A stretch of 64,000 nt of DNA from Tidjanibacter sp. (GCA_017936605.1 JAGBFH010000008.1:59552-123551), one strand, 5' to 3'. Shown: positions 27,200-36,753, numbered from the stretch's first letter. Made by a program: numbers and translations. The notes: generated from the letters alone by a model not told the origin.

Positions 27200-29173
27200 A
27201 TGAAAAGACTACTCTTTGCGCTTTTGGCGCTCGCAACCACCACCAATGCACTTGAGGCTCAAGACCGCAGGCTTCTTACGATGGAGGAGACCATCCTCTC
27301 GCGTGAGCTCATCCCCGAGAACAAATATATCCTCTGGGGTGAGGACGAGAAGGGCAAGACCATCTATGGCGAGGCCCTATCCCGCGAGGAGATTAATTGG
27401 TACTACCCCGTAAGTGGCAAGGCCGCCACCGCCGCAGAGCCCACCCGGAGCACCACGCCCCGCTACTTCACCGAGCAGAACAACCTCTACGCCGAGGTTG
27501 CAGGAGAGAAGATTGCCATCACATCGAACGAGGACAGCAACATCGTAAGCGGCTCCTTTGTTAGTCGCAACGAGTTTGGCATCGAGACGGGCATCTTCCC
27601 CTCGCCCGATGGCCTCAGCGTGGCTTTCTACCAGAAAGACGAGAGCCAGGTGACCGACTTCCCCCTGCTTAACATCACCAGCCGTACGGGTTCCCTCGTG
27701 GAGATTAAGTACCCTATGGCGGGTATGCCCTCCGAGAGAGTGAGCCTTGGCGTGTGGGACAGCCGCTCGCAGCAGACCGTATGGCTCAATGTGACCGACT
27801 TCGACCAGGAGCGTTACCTCACAAATATCACTTGGAGCCCCAATGGGGAGCTCATCTACATTCAAGTGCTCAACCGCGACCAGAACGAGATGCACCTCAA
27901 CAGCTACTCCGTAGCCACTGGCGAGCTTGTAGAGAGCCTCTTCACCGAGAGCGACAGCCGCTATGTGGAGCCCCTCTATCCACTCTACTGGGTGGGCACC
28001 GAGGGCGACAAGTTCATCTACTCGACCAATGTGCGCGACGGCTACTGGAGCCTCTATCTCTATGAGCGTCAGGAGGATGGCGCGTGGGCCCACAAAAGGC
28101 TCACAAGAGTCGATGCCGATGTGAAACATGTGGCCCACATTGGTGATTGGGCCTACTACTACACTGCCGAGTACTCCACTGCCGAGCAGCACCTGGCAAA
28201 AGTAAACCTCAGAAGCGGCAAGATGGTAAGGCTCACCCACGAGGCGGGCTGGCACAACTGCTCCATCAGTCCCGACGGCAAATATTTCGTGGACAACTAC
28301 TCCGCCCTCAAGGTGCCCCGCGTGATAAACCTCGCCACCACCAAGGATGGCAAGGTTTTGCGCAACCTGCTCACCGCAGCCGACCCCACCGAGGGCTACA
28401 ACTACACCGAGATTGAGCTCGGCTCGATTCCCACCGCCGACGGCAAGTGGGAGAACTGGTACCGCCTTATCTACCCCATCGACTTCGACCCCGCGAAGAG
28501 GTATCCCGCCATCGTCTATGTCTATGGCGGCCCCCACAGCCAGATGGTCAATAACTCCTATTTGGCCAACCTGCGCCGCTGGGAGATGTATATGGCCCAG
28601 CGAGGCTATGTGGTCTTTGTGATGGACAACCGCGGCACGCTGTGGCACGGTGCCGAGTATGAGAAGGCCATCCACCGTCAGTGTGGCAAGTGCGAGATGG
28701 AGGACCAGATGAAGGGTGTGGAGTGGCTCCTCTCTCACGAGTGGGTGGATGCCGACCGCGTGGGCGTTCACGGCTGGAGCTATGGTGGCTTTATGACCAT
28801 CTCGCTGATGACCAACTACCCCGAGGTCTTCAAGGTGGGCGTTGCGGGTGGCCCCGTAATCGACTGGAAATGGTATGAGGCGATGTATGGCGAGAGGTAT
28901 ATGGACCGCCCCGAGCAGAACCCCGAGGGCTATGCCGCCACCTCGCTCATCAATAACGCCAAGAATCTCAAGGGCAAACTGCTCATCTGTCAGGGTGCAA
29001 TCGATCCCGTGGTGCTGTGGCAACATAGCCTCAGTTTCGTCAGGGCGTGCGTGGTGAATAATATTCAGGTGGACTACTTCCCCTACCCCCGCCACGAACA
29101 CAATGTCCTCGGCCGCGACCGCGTACACCTTATGGACAAAGTCACCCTCTACTTCGAGGACTACCTAAAATAA
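27200..29173 (+). CDS. S9 family dipeptidyl peptidase (DPP-IV type)
   Basis: A 657-residue exported serine peptidase. The start MKRLLFALLALATTTNALEA at 27,200 gives a clean signal peptide, so the longer frame from 27,146 is not used. An eight-bladed propeller covers about residues 60-400. The alpha/beta hydrolase domain has the nucleophile in GWSYGGFMT, the Asp in GAIDPVVLW and the His in RHEHNV. It would remove N-terminal Xaa-Pro dipeptides in the periplasm. It is about 60 residues shorter than typical bacterial DPP-IV but the triad is complete. Downstream lies a repeat tract, not a gene. Confidence 0.9.
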   Translation: MKRLLFALLALATTTNALEAQDRRLLTMEETILSRELIPENKYILWGEDEKGKTIYGEALSREEINWYYPVSGKAATAAEPTRSTTPRYFTEQNNLYAEVAGEKIAITSNEDSNIVSGSFVSRNEFGIETGIFPSPDGLSVAFYQKDESQVTDFPLLNITSRTGSLVEIKYPMAGMPSERVSLGVWDSRSQQTVWLNVTDFDQERYLTNITWSPNGELIYIQVLNRDQNEMHLNSYSVATGELVESLFTESDSRYVEPLYPLYWVGTEGDKFIYSTNVRDGYWSLYLYERQEDGAWAHKRLTRVDADVKHVAHIGDWAYYYTAEYSTAEQHLAKVNLRSGKMVRLTHEAGWHNCSISPDGKYFVDNYSALKVPRVINLATTKDGKVLRNLLTAADPTEGYNYTEIELGSIPTADGKWENWYRLIYPIDFDPAKRYPAIVYVYGGPHSQMVNNSYLANLRRWEMYMAQRGYVVFVMDNRGTLWHGAEYEKAIHRQCGKCEMEDQMKGVEWLLSHEWVDADRVGVHGWSYGGFMTISLMTNYPEVFKVGVAGGPVIDWKWYEAMYGERYMDRPEQNPEGYAATSLINNAKNLKGKLLICQGAIDPVVLWQHSLSFVRACVVNNIQVDYFPYPRHEHNVLGRDRVHLMDKVTLYFEDYLK

Positions 29174-29490
29174 TTGACAATTGAAAATTGACAATTGGCA
29201 AATGCGAGTAAGCGAGTGCAGAGGCCACTTGTGGACTATGCCGAGCGTGAGCATTTTAGAGCACGCGTAGCGTGGTCAAAATTGAGAGTTATTTAGGGAA
29301 ATTAGTGAAGTTAGGGAATTTAAGGAGGAGTCCCTAAACTCATTAAACTCCCTAAACTCCCTAAACTCCCTAAACTCACTAAACTCCCTAAACTCCCTAA
29401 GGTCCTTAAGGTCCTTAAGGTCTTTAAGGTCCTTAATGACTCTAAAGACTTAGGTCGGTTAGACCTTAGACCTTCGACTTTAGACGAGAT
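29174..29490. repeat. Repeat-filled spacer
   Basis: Holds AATTGACAATTG units, an 84-bp dispersed repeat at 29,200-29,283 (second copy at 63,301), about eight 10-mers CTCCCTAAAC and a run of GTCCTTAAG 9-10-mers, then TTAGGTCGGTTAGACC. No gene is seen. Confidence 0.85.
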
Positions 29491-29496
29491 AACAAA

Positions 29497-29520
29497 AACC
29501 CTCCCGAGTTCGGGAGGGTT
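29497..29520 (-). terminator. Terminator of the DMT/rarA unit
   Basis: 10-bp stem AACCCTCCCG/CGGGAGGGTT with AGTT loop; minus-strand T run follows. Confidence 0.7.
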
Positions 29521-29531
29521 TGTTATAGGTA

Positions 29532-29903
29532 CTACTTTTTGAAGGCGAAGTAGACGGCCAGAAGAATCAGCACAAAGGATACGATGTAGTTCCAGCGGAA
29601 GGTCTCGGTCTTGAAGAGTGCCAGTGCCAGGACCGTGAAGACCACAAGCGAGATGCACTCCTGGATAATCTTCAGCTGGAAGAGCGAGAAGGGGCCGCCA
29701 CCGCCCACAAAGCCTATCCTATTGGCGGGAATCGTCAGGCAGTACTCAAAGAAAGCTATGCCCCAGCTGAGGAGGATGATAATAAAGAGCGGGAAGGGGT
29801 CCTTGCCACCATTCATATCCCTCAGTTTCAGGTTGCCATACCACGCAAATGTCATAAAGACATTCGAGAGCACCAGCATACCAATCGTAATCAGTCCTTT
29901 CAT
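29532..29903 (-). CDS. DMT-superfamily small membrane protein (DUF486)
   Basis: A 123-residue protein with four transmembrane segments, opening MKGLITIGMLVLSNVFMTFA and containing WGIAFFEYCLTIPANRIGF. These are the marks of the DUF486 branch of the drug/metabolite transporter superfamily. Substrate unknown. It lies 8 nt after rarA on the same strand, so it is probably co-transcribed. Confidence 0.88.
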   Translation of the reverse strand: MKGLITIGMLVLSNVFMTFAWYGNLKLRDMNGGKDPFPLFIIILLSWGIAFFEYCLTIPANRIGFVGGGGPFSLFQLKIIQECISLVVFTVLALALFKTETFRWNYIVSFVLILLAVYFAFKK

Positions 29904-29911
29904 CTCGTCTA

Positions 29912-31180
29912 CTATTTCTGTTGTTTTCTTAGGGCCTCCTTCCAGGCCATAGCGTCAAATTCGCGTTTGTGTTGTGGCTTATAGAACCTCTTGCCCTCCA
30001 GCCCTGCGGGCATAAACTCCTGCTCCACCCAGTTGCCCTCATAGTCGTGGGCGTACTTATAGTTCTTGCCGTAGCCGAGAGAGTCCATAAGTTTCGTTGG
30101 GGCGTTCCTCAGGTGCAGGGGCACAGGCCTATTGTTAGTATCCTTACCGACAAAGTGTAGTCCCTCATTCACAGCCATATAGGCCGAGTTACTCTTGGGA
30201 CTCGTGGCCAGATAGATGGTCGCCTCGGCCAGCGGAATCCGCGCCTCGGGCATACCGAGTTTATGTACCGCATCGAAGCAGGCGTTGGCCAACAACAGGG
30301 CATTGGGATTAGCCAAGCCCACATCCTCGGCGGCCGAGATGACAAGCCTGCGGGCTATGAACTTCACATCCTCGCCTCCGGCCAGCATCCTCGAGAGGTA
30401 GTAGATGGCCGCATCGGGGTCGCTACCGCGTATGCTCTTAATGAAGGCCGAGATGATATCGTAGTGCTGTTCGCCACCCTTGTCATAGAGTGCAATGTTT
30501 TGTTGCAGGCAGTCGGTAACCCTCTGGTCATCAATCACAATCTCACCCTCCGAGGCTCCCTCCATAATGTCGAGAATGTTGAGCAGTTTCCTCGCATCGC
30601 CGCCCGAGAACTCAAACAGCGCGTGGCTCTCCACAACCCTCACACCTCTCTCCTTGAGAATCGCATCCTTCGTAATGGCGCGCTCCAAGAGGGTCTGAAG
30701 GTCCTCCACCTCCATAGCCTTGAGGACATAGACCTGACAGCGCGAAAGAAGCGGCGTGATGACCTCAAACGAGGGGTTCTCGGTCGTTGCACCAATCAGA
30801 GTAAAGACACCCTGCTCCACCGCGCCCAACAGCGAGTCTTGCTGTGCCTTATTGAAGCGGTGAATCTCGTCTATGAAGAGTATGGGGGCCGCCTGCGAGA
30901 AGAAGCGACTCTTCTTGGCCGCTTCAATCACCTCTCTCACCTCCTTCACGCCACTCGCAATGGCCGAGAGGGTGAACATCTGTCGCCCAAGCGCAAGGGC
31001 CACAAGTTTAGCCAGTGTGGTCTTACCCACCCCGGGAGGGCCCCAGAGTATGAATGAGGGGATATTGCCACTCTCAATAAAGCGGCGTATGACACCACCC
31101 TCACCGACCAGATGTTTCTGGCCGATGTAGTCATCGAGCGACTGCGGACGGAGGCGTTCGGCAAGGGGTGCGTTACTCAT
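29912..31180 (-). CDS. rarA: Replication-associated recombination protein A (AAA+ ATPase)
   Basis: A 422-residue MgsA/RarA/WRNIP1-family ATPase that acts at stalled replication forks. Walker A is GPPGVGKT at 47-54, Walker [11 protein letters not shown], and sensor 1 [11 protein letters not shown]. The C-terminal tetramerisation part contains [20 protein letters not shown], diagnostic for the family. Length is normal. It is first of a two-gene unit with the DMT gene. Confidence 0.96.
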   Translation of the reverse strand: MSNAPLAERLRPQSLDDYIGQKHLVGEGGVIRRFIESGNIPSFILWGPPGVGKTTLAKLVALALGRQMFTLSAIASGVKEVREVIEAAKKSRFFSQAAPILFIDEIHRFNKAQQDSLLGAVEQGVFTLIGATTENPSFEVITPLLSRCQVYVLKAMEVEDLQTLLERAITKDAILKERGVRVVESHALFEFSGGDARKLLNILDIMEGASEGEIVIDDQRVTDCLQQNIALYDKGGEQHYDIISAFIKSIRGSDPDAAIYYLSRMLAGGEDVKFIARRLVISAAEDVGLANPNALLLANACFDAVHKLGMPEARIPLAEATIYLATSPKSNSAYMAVNEGLHFVGKDTNNRPVPLHLRNAPTKLMDSLGYGKNYKYAHDYEGNWVEQEFMPAGLEGKRFYKPQHKREFDAMAWKEALRKQQK

Positions 31181-31233
31181 ATAATCTTTCGGATGAAACC
31201 AAATTCCAATAAACTCTTTTTTTTTTGGGGGGT

Positions 31234-32103
31234 CTACTCCTTATCCTCGGCGGGTTGCTCTGTAGCAACCTCAGGGACAACCTCAGAAGAGACTTCGGCC
31301 TCGCCCTCCACAACCTCTATCGCAGGAGCCGCCTCACTACTCTGTTCCACCACTACGGGCTCCTCTATGGGGGCCTCCACCACCACTACGGGCTCCGGCT
31401 CGGGAATAGGTGTGGGGGTTATGTTGATGAGTGTGATGGTGTAGGCAAGGGCCTGATTGGGGCCTACGATGCCACCGTAGATGCCGTGGCGACCATAGCC
31501 CAGATGGGGAGGTATCCAGAGTTTTATAACACCGCCCTCGCCGATGAGCTTGATACCCTCGGCAAGACCCCTAATAAGTTGATTCAGCGCAAATTGCTCC
31601 GACTCGTTGCGTTCGAAGGTAGAGTCGAAAACCGTACCGTTGCGCAACTTGCCCTCGTAGTTGATTCTCACCAGGTCCGTATCGAGTGTGGCGTGTTTGT
31701 TCCTATTGCCGGGGATGACAATCTCATACAGCAGGCCGCTTGCAGTCTTTTTGACACCCTCTTGTTTGGCAATCTCACGCAGGTAGTCGTCGGCATTCTC
31801 CTGAGCTTTCTTGGGGTTTACCACATTGATGTAGTTCTGCAAGAAGAGCCTCACAGTCCCTTGCTCCAGCGCACTCTTACCCTCCAGATAGTCGTTCACT
31901 CCACGGAAGAAGAGCTCGAGGTCTATATCATCCTCGAGGGTGTTGGTAATCTTGTGGAGCGAGAGGCCGAAGTCGCTACCGAGCGCATAGGCCAGGGTAT
32001 CCACATCGCTCTTGAGCTGCACTCCCCTATTATTTTGGGCCATCGCTGCACCCAGAGAGAAGAGCAGCAACGACAGCAGGGTTACTATTGTGCGTTTCAT
32101 CAT
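31234..32103 (-). CDS. Exported FKBP-type peptidyl-prolyl isomerase with acidic tail
   Basis: A 289-residue protein with a type I signal (ending GAAMAQ). An FKBP N-terminal dimerisation segment (about 30-120) precedes the FKBP domain (GLLYEIVIPGN to about 225), which contains VRINYEGKLRNGTVFDSTFE and LGYGRHGIYGG. The last 60 residues are Pro/Glu/Val-rich. Two ATGs in tandem (32,103 and 32,100) make the start ambiguous by one codon. It is a tandem paralogue of the next gene upstream, but has its own -7 box. Confidence 0.88.
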   Translation of the reverse strand: MMKRTIVTLLSLLLFSLGAAMAQNNRGVQLKSDVDTLAYALGSDFGLSLHKITNTLEDDIDLELFFRGVNDYLEGKSALEQGTVRLFLQNYINVVNPKKAQENADDYLREIAKQEGVKKTASGLLYEIVIPGNRNKHATLDTDLVRINYEGKLRNGTVFDSTFERNESEQFALNQLIRGLAEGIKLIGEGGVIKLWIPPHLGYGRHGIYGGIVGPNQALAYTITLINITPTPIPEPEPVVVVEAPIEEPVVVEQSSEAAPAIEVVEGEAEVSSEVVPEVATEQPAEDKE

Positions 32104-32140
32104 AACTCTTATTATTCGGAATTATAGGGCATTATTCGTG

Positions 32141-32148
32141 CAAAGATA
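32141..32148 (-). promoter_or_regulatory. -7 element for the FKBP gene
   Basis: TATCTTTG on the minus strand, 37 nt before the ATG at 32,103. Confidence 0.5.
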
Positions 32149-32154
32149 GTAAAA

Positions 32155-32189
32155 AAAATAGAGCGACCTTTCCCAAGCCGCCCTATTTT
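32155..32189 (-). terminator. Terminator of the upstream FKBP gene
   Basis: 11-bp stem AAAATAGAGCG/CGCCCTATTTT with one mismatch, followed on the minus strand by a T run, between the two FKBP genes. Confidence 0.6.
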
Positions 32190-32216
32190 TCAATTTCCTA
32201 CCTAAAAAGCAGGTGG

Positions 32217-32984
32217 TTATTTCTTTGCTTTTTGGGACTTCTCAGCCTTCTCAGCCTCGGCTTTAGCTTTGGCCTCCTCAATCCTCTTCAGCTCCTCCTC
32301 GGGAGTGGGGGTCACCTCAACAAGCTCCACGCGGAACTCGAGTGCCTGATAGCTGCCGATGCCACCACGGGGGTTGCCATAGGTGCCGTAACCGAGGTTG
32401 TAGGGGACATAGAGCATAATCTCGCCGCCCTCGCCTACGAGCTTCATACCCTCGGTCCAACCTTTGATTACCTGGTTGAGACCAAACGAAACGGTGTCGC
32501 CACGCTCGTAGCTCGAGTCGAAGATTTTACCATTGCGGAGCTTACCCTCGTACATAACCTTCACTTTGTCGGTGTCGTGCTGGGCTTTCTTCTCAAGATT
32601 ACCCTCGCGGATAACCTTGTAGTAGAGGCCGCTCTCGGTCTTCTGTACACCATCTTTCTTCTCGAGTTTCTCGAAGTACTTGTCGTGGCCCTCTTTGAGT
32701 TTCTGGGGGTTCACAACATTCATATAGTTGCGCAGGAATTTCATCATCTCCTCCTCGGAAGCCTCAACATTGTCGTTCATATAGTCGTTAAGACCAGCCA
32801 CAAAGAGGTCCATATCAACCTCACCCTCAATACCGTTTACGAAGTTCTCTACCGAGCGACCGAAGTCGATACCCATAAAATAGGAGAGGCTGTCGAGGTC
32901 GTTGTTGAGAGCCTTGTGACCACCGCACGAGCTCATCGAAAGAGCTGCAAAAGCTGCAACTGCAATAACAAGAATTTTTTTCAT
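32217..32984 (-). CDS. FKBP-type peptidyl-prolyl isomerase lipoprotein
   Basis: A 255-residue lipoprotein beginning MKKILVIAVAAFAALSMSSC; this ATG at 32,984 is chosen over the frame start at 33,083 because it yields a proper lipobox. It shares the same layout as the downstream FKBP (DSLSYFMGIDFGRSVENFV, then VKVMYEGKLRNGKIFDSSYE and LGYGTYGNPRGG). It ends in a charged Lys/Glu/Ala helix. It folds periplasmic or outer-membrane proteins by proline isomerisation. The pair arose by tandem duplication. Confidence 0.9.
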   Translation of the reverse strand: MKKILVIAVAAFAALSMSSCGGHKALNNDLDSLSYFMGIDFGRSVENFVNGIEGEVDMDLFVAGLNDYMNDNVEASEEEMMKFLRNYMNVVNPQKLKEGHDKYFEKLEKKDGVQKTESGLYYKVIREGNLEKKAQHDTDKVKVMYEGKLRNGKIFDSSYERGDTVSFGLNQVIKGWTEGMKLVGEGGEIMLYVPYNLGYGTYGNPRGGIGSYQALEFRVELVEVTPTPEEELKRIEEAKAKAEAEKAEKSQKAKK

Positions 32985-33055
32985 AGTTTTATTTTTAATT
33001 TTTGATTTGTAAAGTTTCCTATCTACCTGCCAAAAGGCCCGCAAATATAACTCAT

Positions 33056-34111
33056 TTAGTTGGATTTTAGTATCAATCCGCACAATTTATATAACATTCG
33101 GGCACCCACATTGGCATTCCATTCGCCCTCCTTGTCGTCTTGGGCCACCTCCACGAGGTCGAAACCGATGATGCGGCGACCGCTCCTGCACACCTTGTCG
33201 AGCAGATAGAGGGCCTGATTGAAGCCCAAACCACCCGTCACAGGGGTGCCCGTCCCGGGGCAGTTGTCGGCCGAGAGGCCATCAATATCGAAGCTGATGT
33301 AGACCTTCTCGGGCAGATGGGCCACAATCTCGTCGCACTGCTCCGCCCAGCTCTTACCCTCAAAGCGAGCAGCCGCAAGCAGGTAGTCGTCGAACTGCAC
33401 CACACGACCCTCGGAGGCCTCCACGAGTGCCACCTCATCGTCGCAGTAGTCGCGCACACCCACCTGAACAATCTTCTTTACGGCCTCCACCTCCTTGAGA
33501 ACATTGTACATAATCGAGGCGTGGGAGTAGCGGAAGCCCTCGTAGGCCTCCCTTAGGTCGGCGTGGGCGTCGATGTGGAGAATACCCATCTCGGGGTTTC
33601 TCTCACCCAGCGCCTTGATGAAGCCCAGAGGCGTGCTGTGGTCACCACCCACAAGGCCCACAAGTTTTCCCTTGTCGAGCCACTCGGAGGTCTGCTCATA
33701 GATTTTGCAATTCACCTCTGCCGAGCCCATATTGACCCTCGCGCGGCGTGTGGAGAGCATCGACGAGTCGAAAATCGTACCGCCCTCCTCGAGGAACTTG
33801 ATGACCTTCTTGGCGTCACTCCTCAGGAGCGAGTCGGCATCCTGAATGGAGTAGTCGATGGGGACCGTAGCGATACCCTTCTTCCACTCATCGCGGCTCA
33901 CAGGGTCGTAGAAGTCGAGCTGTGTGGAGGCCTTGATGATTGCATCGGGCGCATAGCTCTGACCACCACCATAGGAGGCCGTCACACCCCAAGGTGCCGA
34001 CACCAACACGAGCCTCGACTCTTCGGGAGAGAAAGGCATACCGAAATAGTTGCCATTGCAACATCCTACATCCGAGGGGTTATAGGCTTTTTTATCCTCT
34101 TTTGCGTTCAT
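33056..34111 (-). CDS. Arginase/agmatinase-family ureohydrolase
   Basis: A 351-residue cytoplasmic binuclear Mn enzyme. Metal-binding motifs are intact: VGGDHSTPLG, LHIDAHADLREAY and ISFDIDGLSADNCPGT. The start MNAKEDKKAYNPSD at 34,111 is used, as the minus-strand -7 box at 34,161-34,168 lies inside the longer frame (from 34,249). The family includes arginase, agmatinase and formimidoylglutamase; the sequence alone does not settle which, though agmatinase-like is most common in this group. Confidence 0.85.
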   Translation of the reverse strand: MNAKEDKKAYNPSDVGCCNGNYFGMPFSPEESRLVLVSAPWGVTASYGGGQSYAPDAIIKASTQLDFYDPVSRDEWKKGIATVPIDYSIQDADSLLRSDAKKVIKFLEEGGTIFDSSMLSTRRARVNMGSAEVNCKIYEQTSEWLDKGKLVGLVGGDHSTPLGFIKALGERNPEMGILHIDAHADLREAYEGFRYSHASIMYNVLKEVEAVKKIVQVGVRDYCDDEVALVEASEGRVVQFDDYLLAAARFEGKSWAEQCDEIVAHLPEKVYISFDIDGLSADNCPGTGTPVTGGLGFNQALYLLDKVCRSGRRIIGFDLVEVAQDDKEGEWNANVGARMLYKLCGLILKSN

Positions 34112-34160
34112 ATTTTCCTTTTTTATACTGTCAAAAATAGATATATCCGTAACTTTCACA

Positions 34161-34168
34161 CAAATATA
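34161..34168 (-). promoter_or_regulatory. -7 element of the ureohydrolase gene
   Basis: TATATTTG on the minus strand, 49 nt before the ATG; it fixes the start codon at 34,111. Confidence 0.55.
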
Positions 34169-34189
34169 CACTCTTTTTTTGTCAAAAGT

Positions 34190-34220
34190 TTTGGAATTGA
34201 GGAAAAAATAACTAATTTTG
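34190..34220 (+). promoter_or_regulatory. Consensus promoter of an orphan transcript
   Basis: TTTG (34,190-34,193), exactly 19 nt, TAATTTTG (34,213-34,220). No plus-strand gene of size follows before the terminator at 34,316. Confidence 0.65.
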
Positions 34221-34226
34221 TTGCAC

Positions 34227-34350
34227 AAAGCAATGGTTGGCGTAAGCAAAGAGATTTGCTCCGCGCAAATAGTTGTTTTAGTGATTCTTTCATAATCAGT
34301 ATTTTAAGTTGGGGGGTTTGGGATGCCGTGAGGCATCCCAAACTTTTTTG
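34227..34350 (+). ncRNA. Candidate small RNA of about 124 nt
   Basis: Bounded by the consensus promoter at 34,190-34,220 and an intrinsic terminator at 34,316-34,349. It contains a stem GATTTGC/GCAAAT near 34,250-34,270. The only frame is 20 codons from 34,233 (MVGVSKEICSAQIVVLVILS), whose ATG lies about 6 nt from the predicted 5' end, so a coding role is less likely. It is divergent from the ureohydrolase gene. No known RNA family is recognised. Confidence 0.5.
34316..34349 (+). terminator. Terminator of the orphan transcript
   Basis: 12-bp perfect stem GTTTGGGATGCC, GTGA loop, then six T. The minus strand has C's instead of T's after the stem, so it works on the plus strand only. Confidence 0.8.
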
Positions 34351-34570
34351 TGTTAGTCGTCAGTTGTCAGCAGTCAGCTTTGTTCACGGGTTACATTTTT
34401 GTAACCCGTGAACTACTTAGAAGGGCCAAAAGGGCGAAAAGGGCCAAAAAGGCCAAAAGGGCTAATAGGGCTAATAAGTCTTATAGGACCCATAGGACCT
34501 TAAGGACCTTAAAGACCTTAAAGACCTTAAAGACCTTAAAGATCTTAAAGCCTTTGGTTGGTAGTCGCCC
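34350..34570. repeat. Repeat spacer with palindrome and 9-10-mer tracts
   Basis: Contains CAGCAGTCAGC, a palindrome GTTCACGGGTTAC...GTAACCCGTGAAC (34,382-34,412) related to the insertion site of the mobile element, AAAAGGGCC/GGGCTAATA units, and CCTTAAAGA 10-mers (about 34,497-34,553). No gene is seen. Confidence 0.8.
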
Positions 34571-34574
34571 GTCC

Positions 34575-35288
34575 TCAAAATTTAAGATAGAAATCCCTTG
34601 TGAGGGTGCGGTATTCGGGAGTGTAGTCGCCCTCGGGGGTATGGATTGTAAGGGTGGTATGGAGGGTAGGCTGTGGCGTCGGGCGATACTCGAGAAGAGC
34701 CCTGATGGGTTTGCCACCACTCTTGCTTGTGACATCCATTCGGCGCGAAAGGAAGAGCCCATTACGCACCCCTGCAAGGGTCATATCGCCCACAAGGTCG
34801 CAGGGCAGCACAAGGCTCAGCACCCCCTCGGGTGAGAGAAGTCGTGCGGCCGAGCGGGCGAGCTCATCGAAGGTGAGGGTTACGGTGTGGCGTGCGGTGG
34901 TGCGAGCCTTATCGGGCGAGAGAAGCGAGGCCACAAAGTAGGGAGGGTTGGAGATGATATGGTCGAATGGCTCCTCGGCGGAGTAGTCCTGCACCGCGCC
35001 ACAAACCACCCTCACGCGGTCACGCCACTCGGAGCGAGCGACATTCTCGCGTGCATCTTCGGCACTCTCGGGCTCTATCTCCACACCCACAACCTCGGCA
35101 CCCCACCCTTCGGTGCGTTGTGCGGCCATAAGTGCAATAAGGCCCGTGCCGCAACCGACATCGAGTATTCGTTTGTGGGAGGGCGTAAGGTCGGCCCACG
35201 CGCCCAGCAGCACCCCATCGGTGCCCACCTTCATTGCCGAGCGTTGTTGCTCTATGGCAAAGCGTTTGAAACTAAACCCTCCTGCCAT
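34575..35288 (-). CDS. trmN6: tRNA1(Val) (adenine(37)-N6)-methyltransferase
   Basis: A 237-residue SAM-dependent N6-adenine methyltransferase of the YfiC/TrmN6 family. It opens FSFKRFAIEQQRSAMKVGTD, has the SAM motif ILDVGCGTGLIALM and the catalytic NPPY in HIISNPPYFVAS. It methylates A37 of tRNA-Val. It is last in the ruvA-to-trmN6 operon, 9 nt after the TIGR02757 gene. Confidence 0.93.
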   Translation of the reverse strand: MAGGFSFKRFAIEQQRSAMKVGTDGVLLGAWADLTPSHKRILDVGCGTGLIALMAAQRTEGWGAEVVGVEIEPESAEDARENVARSEWRDRVRVVCGAVQDYSAEEPFDHIISNPPYFVASLLSPDKARTTARHTVTLTFDELARSAARLLSPEGVLSLVLPCDLVGDMTLAGVRNGLFLSRRMDVTSKSGGKPIRALLEYRPTPQPTLHTTLTIHTPEGDYTPEYRTLTRDFYLKF

Positions 35289-35297
35289 ACTCTGCCG

Positions 35298-36113
35298 TTA
35301 TTTCATATCGCCATTGATGCCCACTCCAAAGAGGGCGTAATCATACTTCACAGGGTCCTGCGAGTCGGCCTCGCGCAGATGGGCCATAACCTCCTCCACA
35401 GCCTTCCAGTCGTTCTGACGGCGTTCCAGGAGGCCCAACTGACGGGAGATATTACCCGAGTGGAGGTCGAGGGGAAGGTAGAGCGCCGAGGCGGGTATGC
35501 GCTTCCAGTAGCCGAAGTCCACGCCGTGAGTATCCTCGCGCACCATCCACCTGAGGTACATATTGAGTCGTTTGCAGGCCGCCCCCTTGGCTATCGAGGA
35601 GATGTGCTTCTCGCTACGCGCGGGGTGAGGAAAGTTGAAAAACTCCTCCCTAAAGCGGCCCAGGACCACCCTCATATCGCCCGAGGCCTCATACTCGCTC
35701 TGGAACCACTCGCCCAGCGAGCCTCGCTGCTCACACAGACGGCGCAGAGCCCTCACGAAGCACTCCAGGTCGGTGCCGTTGAAGGTGCGATGGACATAAC
35801 TGCCGAGCGTCGAAAGTTCCCTCTCGGAGGCCCCCATCACAAACTCATAGGGGCGGCCATCGAGGTAGTCCATCATACGATGGGCACTCTTGACAATAGC
35901 TTTGCGGTTGCCCCAAGCGATAGTGGCAGATAGCAGACCGCTCACCTCGCGGTCGAGCTGCGAGGAGAATGAGTGGGGTATGGATATGGGGTCGGCCTCG
36001 ATGAAGTCGGGGTTGTCGTAGCGGAGGTAGAGTTCCTCCAAGAGCTCTTTGGTTTCGGGTTTCACGGCACTCTCGGGGTCTTTATTCGGCGGCGAGAATC
36101 TGGCCATCGACAA
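35298..36113 (-). CDS. TIGR02757-family protein (DUF2400), function unknown
   Basis: A 271-residue protein with LLSATIAWGNRKAIVKSAH, AKGAACKRLNMYLRWMVR and LPLDLHSGNISRQLGLL, the pattern of TIGR02757/DUF2400, common in Bacteroidetes. The fold resembles HhH-type DNA glycosylases, but no function is established. Its 5' end overlaps lolD by 32 nt, so the two are coupled; Met3 (36,107) is an alternative start. Confidence 0.88.
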   Translation of the reverse strand: MSMARFSPPNKDPESAVKPETKELLEELYLRYDNPDFIEADPISIPHSFSSQLDREVSGLLSATIAWGNRKAIVKSAHRMMDYLDGRPYEFVMGASERELSTLGSYVHRTFNGTDLECFVRALRRLCEQRGSLGEWFQSEYEASGDMRVVLGRFREEFFNFPHPARSEKHISSIAKGAACKRLNMYLRWMVREDTHGVDFGYWKRIPASALYLPLDLHSGNISRQLGLLERRQNDWKAVEEVMAHLREADSQDPVKYDYALFGVGINGDMK

Positions 36114-36753
36114 TGGTAATCTTCCTATCGCTCATTGTGGCGAGCGACTCATCGTGGGTCACCACCACAACCGTCAGTCCGAGTTTGTCGCGGAGCTCGA
36201 AGAAGAGGTTGTGAATCTCGGTGCGGTTGTGACTATCGAGGTTGCCCGAGGGCTCATCGGCCAGTAGCAGACGAGGCGAGTTGATAAGAGCACGCGCAAT
36301 GGCCACACGCTGTTGCTCGCCACCCGAGAGCTCGGAGGGTTTATGAGTCATACGCTCCTTGAGCCCCACGAGTTCCAGCAGTTGACGGGCCCTCTGCTCC
36401 ACCTCGGCCTTGGGGCGCGAGGCTATGTAGCCTGGGATGCAGACATTCTCCAGAGCGGTGAACTCGGGCAACAGGTAGTGGAACTGAAAGACAAGACCTA
36501 TGCGGCTGCCCCTAAAGTCGGCCGCCGAGTCGCTCGAGAGCCCTGCCACATCGACTCCATCAACCCACACCTCGCCCTCGTCGAACTCCGAGAGGGCACC
36601 TATGGCGTGGAGTAGTGTGGTCTTACCCGCTCCGCTGGGGCCGACAATGGCCACCACCTCGCCCTCCTCGATGGAGAGCGACACCCCCTTGAGCACCTCA
36701 AGGTTGCCGTAGCGTTTGCGTAGATTCTCGATGCGTATTATGCTCTGCTTCAT
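36082..36753 (-). CDS. lolD: Lipoprotein-releasing ABC transporter ATPase
   Basis: A 223-residue ABC ATPase with Walker A GPSGAGKT at 38-45, signature LSGGEQQR, Walker [13 protein letters not shown] and the H-loop VTHDE. The MacB/LolD pattern ([16 protein letters not shown]) supports LolD, which powers sorting of lipoproteins to the outer membrane; the permease genes are elsewhere. The ATG at 36,753 overlaps the folP stop by 4 nt, which decides the start over the frame beginning at 36,849. Confidence 0.85.
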   Translation of the reverse strand: MKQSIIRIENLRKRYGNLEVLKGVSLSIEEGEVVAIVGPSGAGKTTLLHAIGALSEFDEGEVWVDGVDVAGLSSDSAADFRGSRIGLVFQFHYLLPEFTALENVCIPGYIASRPKAEVEQRARQLLELVGLKERMTHKPSELSGGEQQRVAIARALINSPRLLLADEPSGNLDSHNRTEIHNLFFELRDKLGLTVVVVTHDESLATMSDRKITIVDGQILAAE

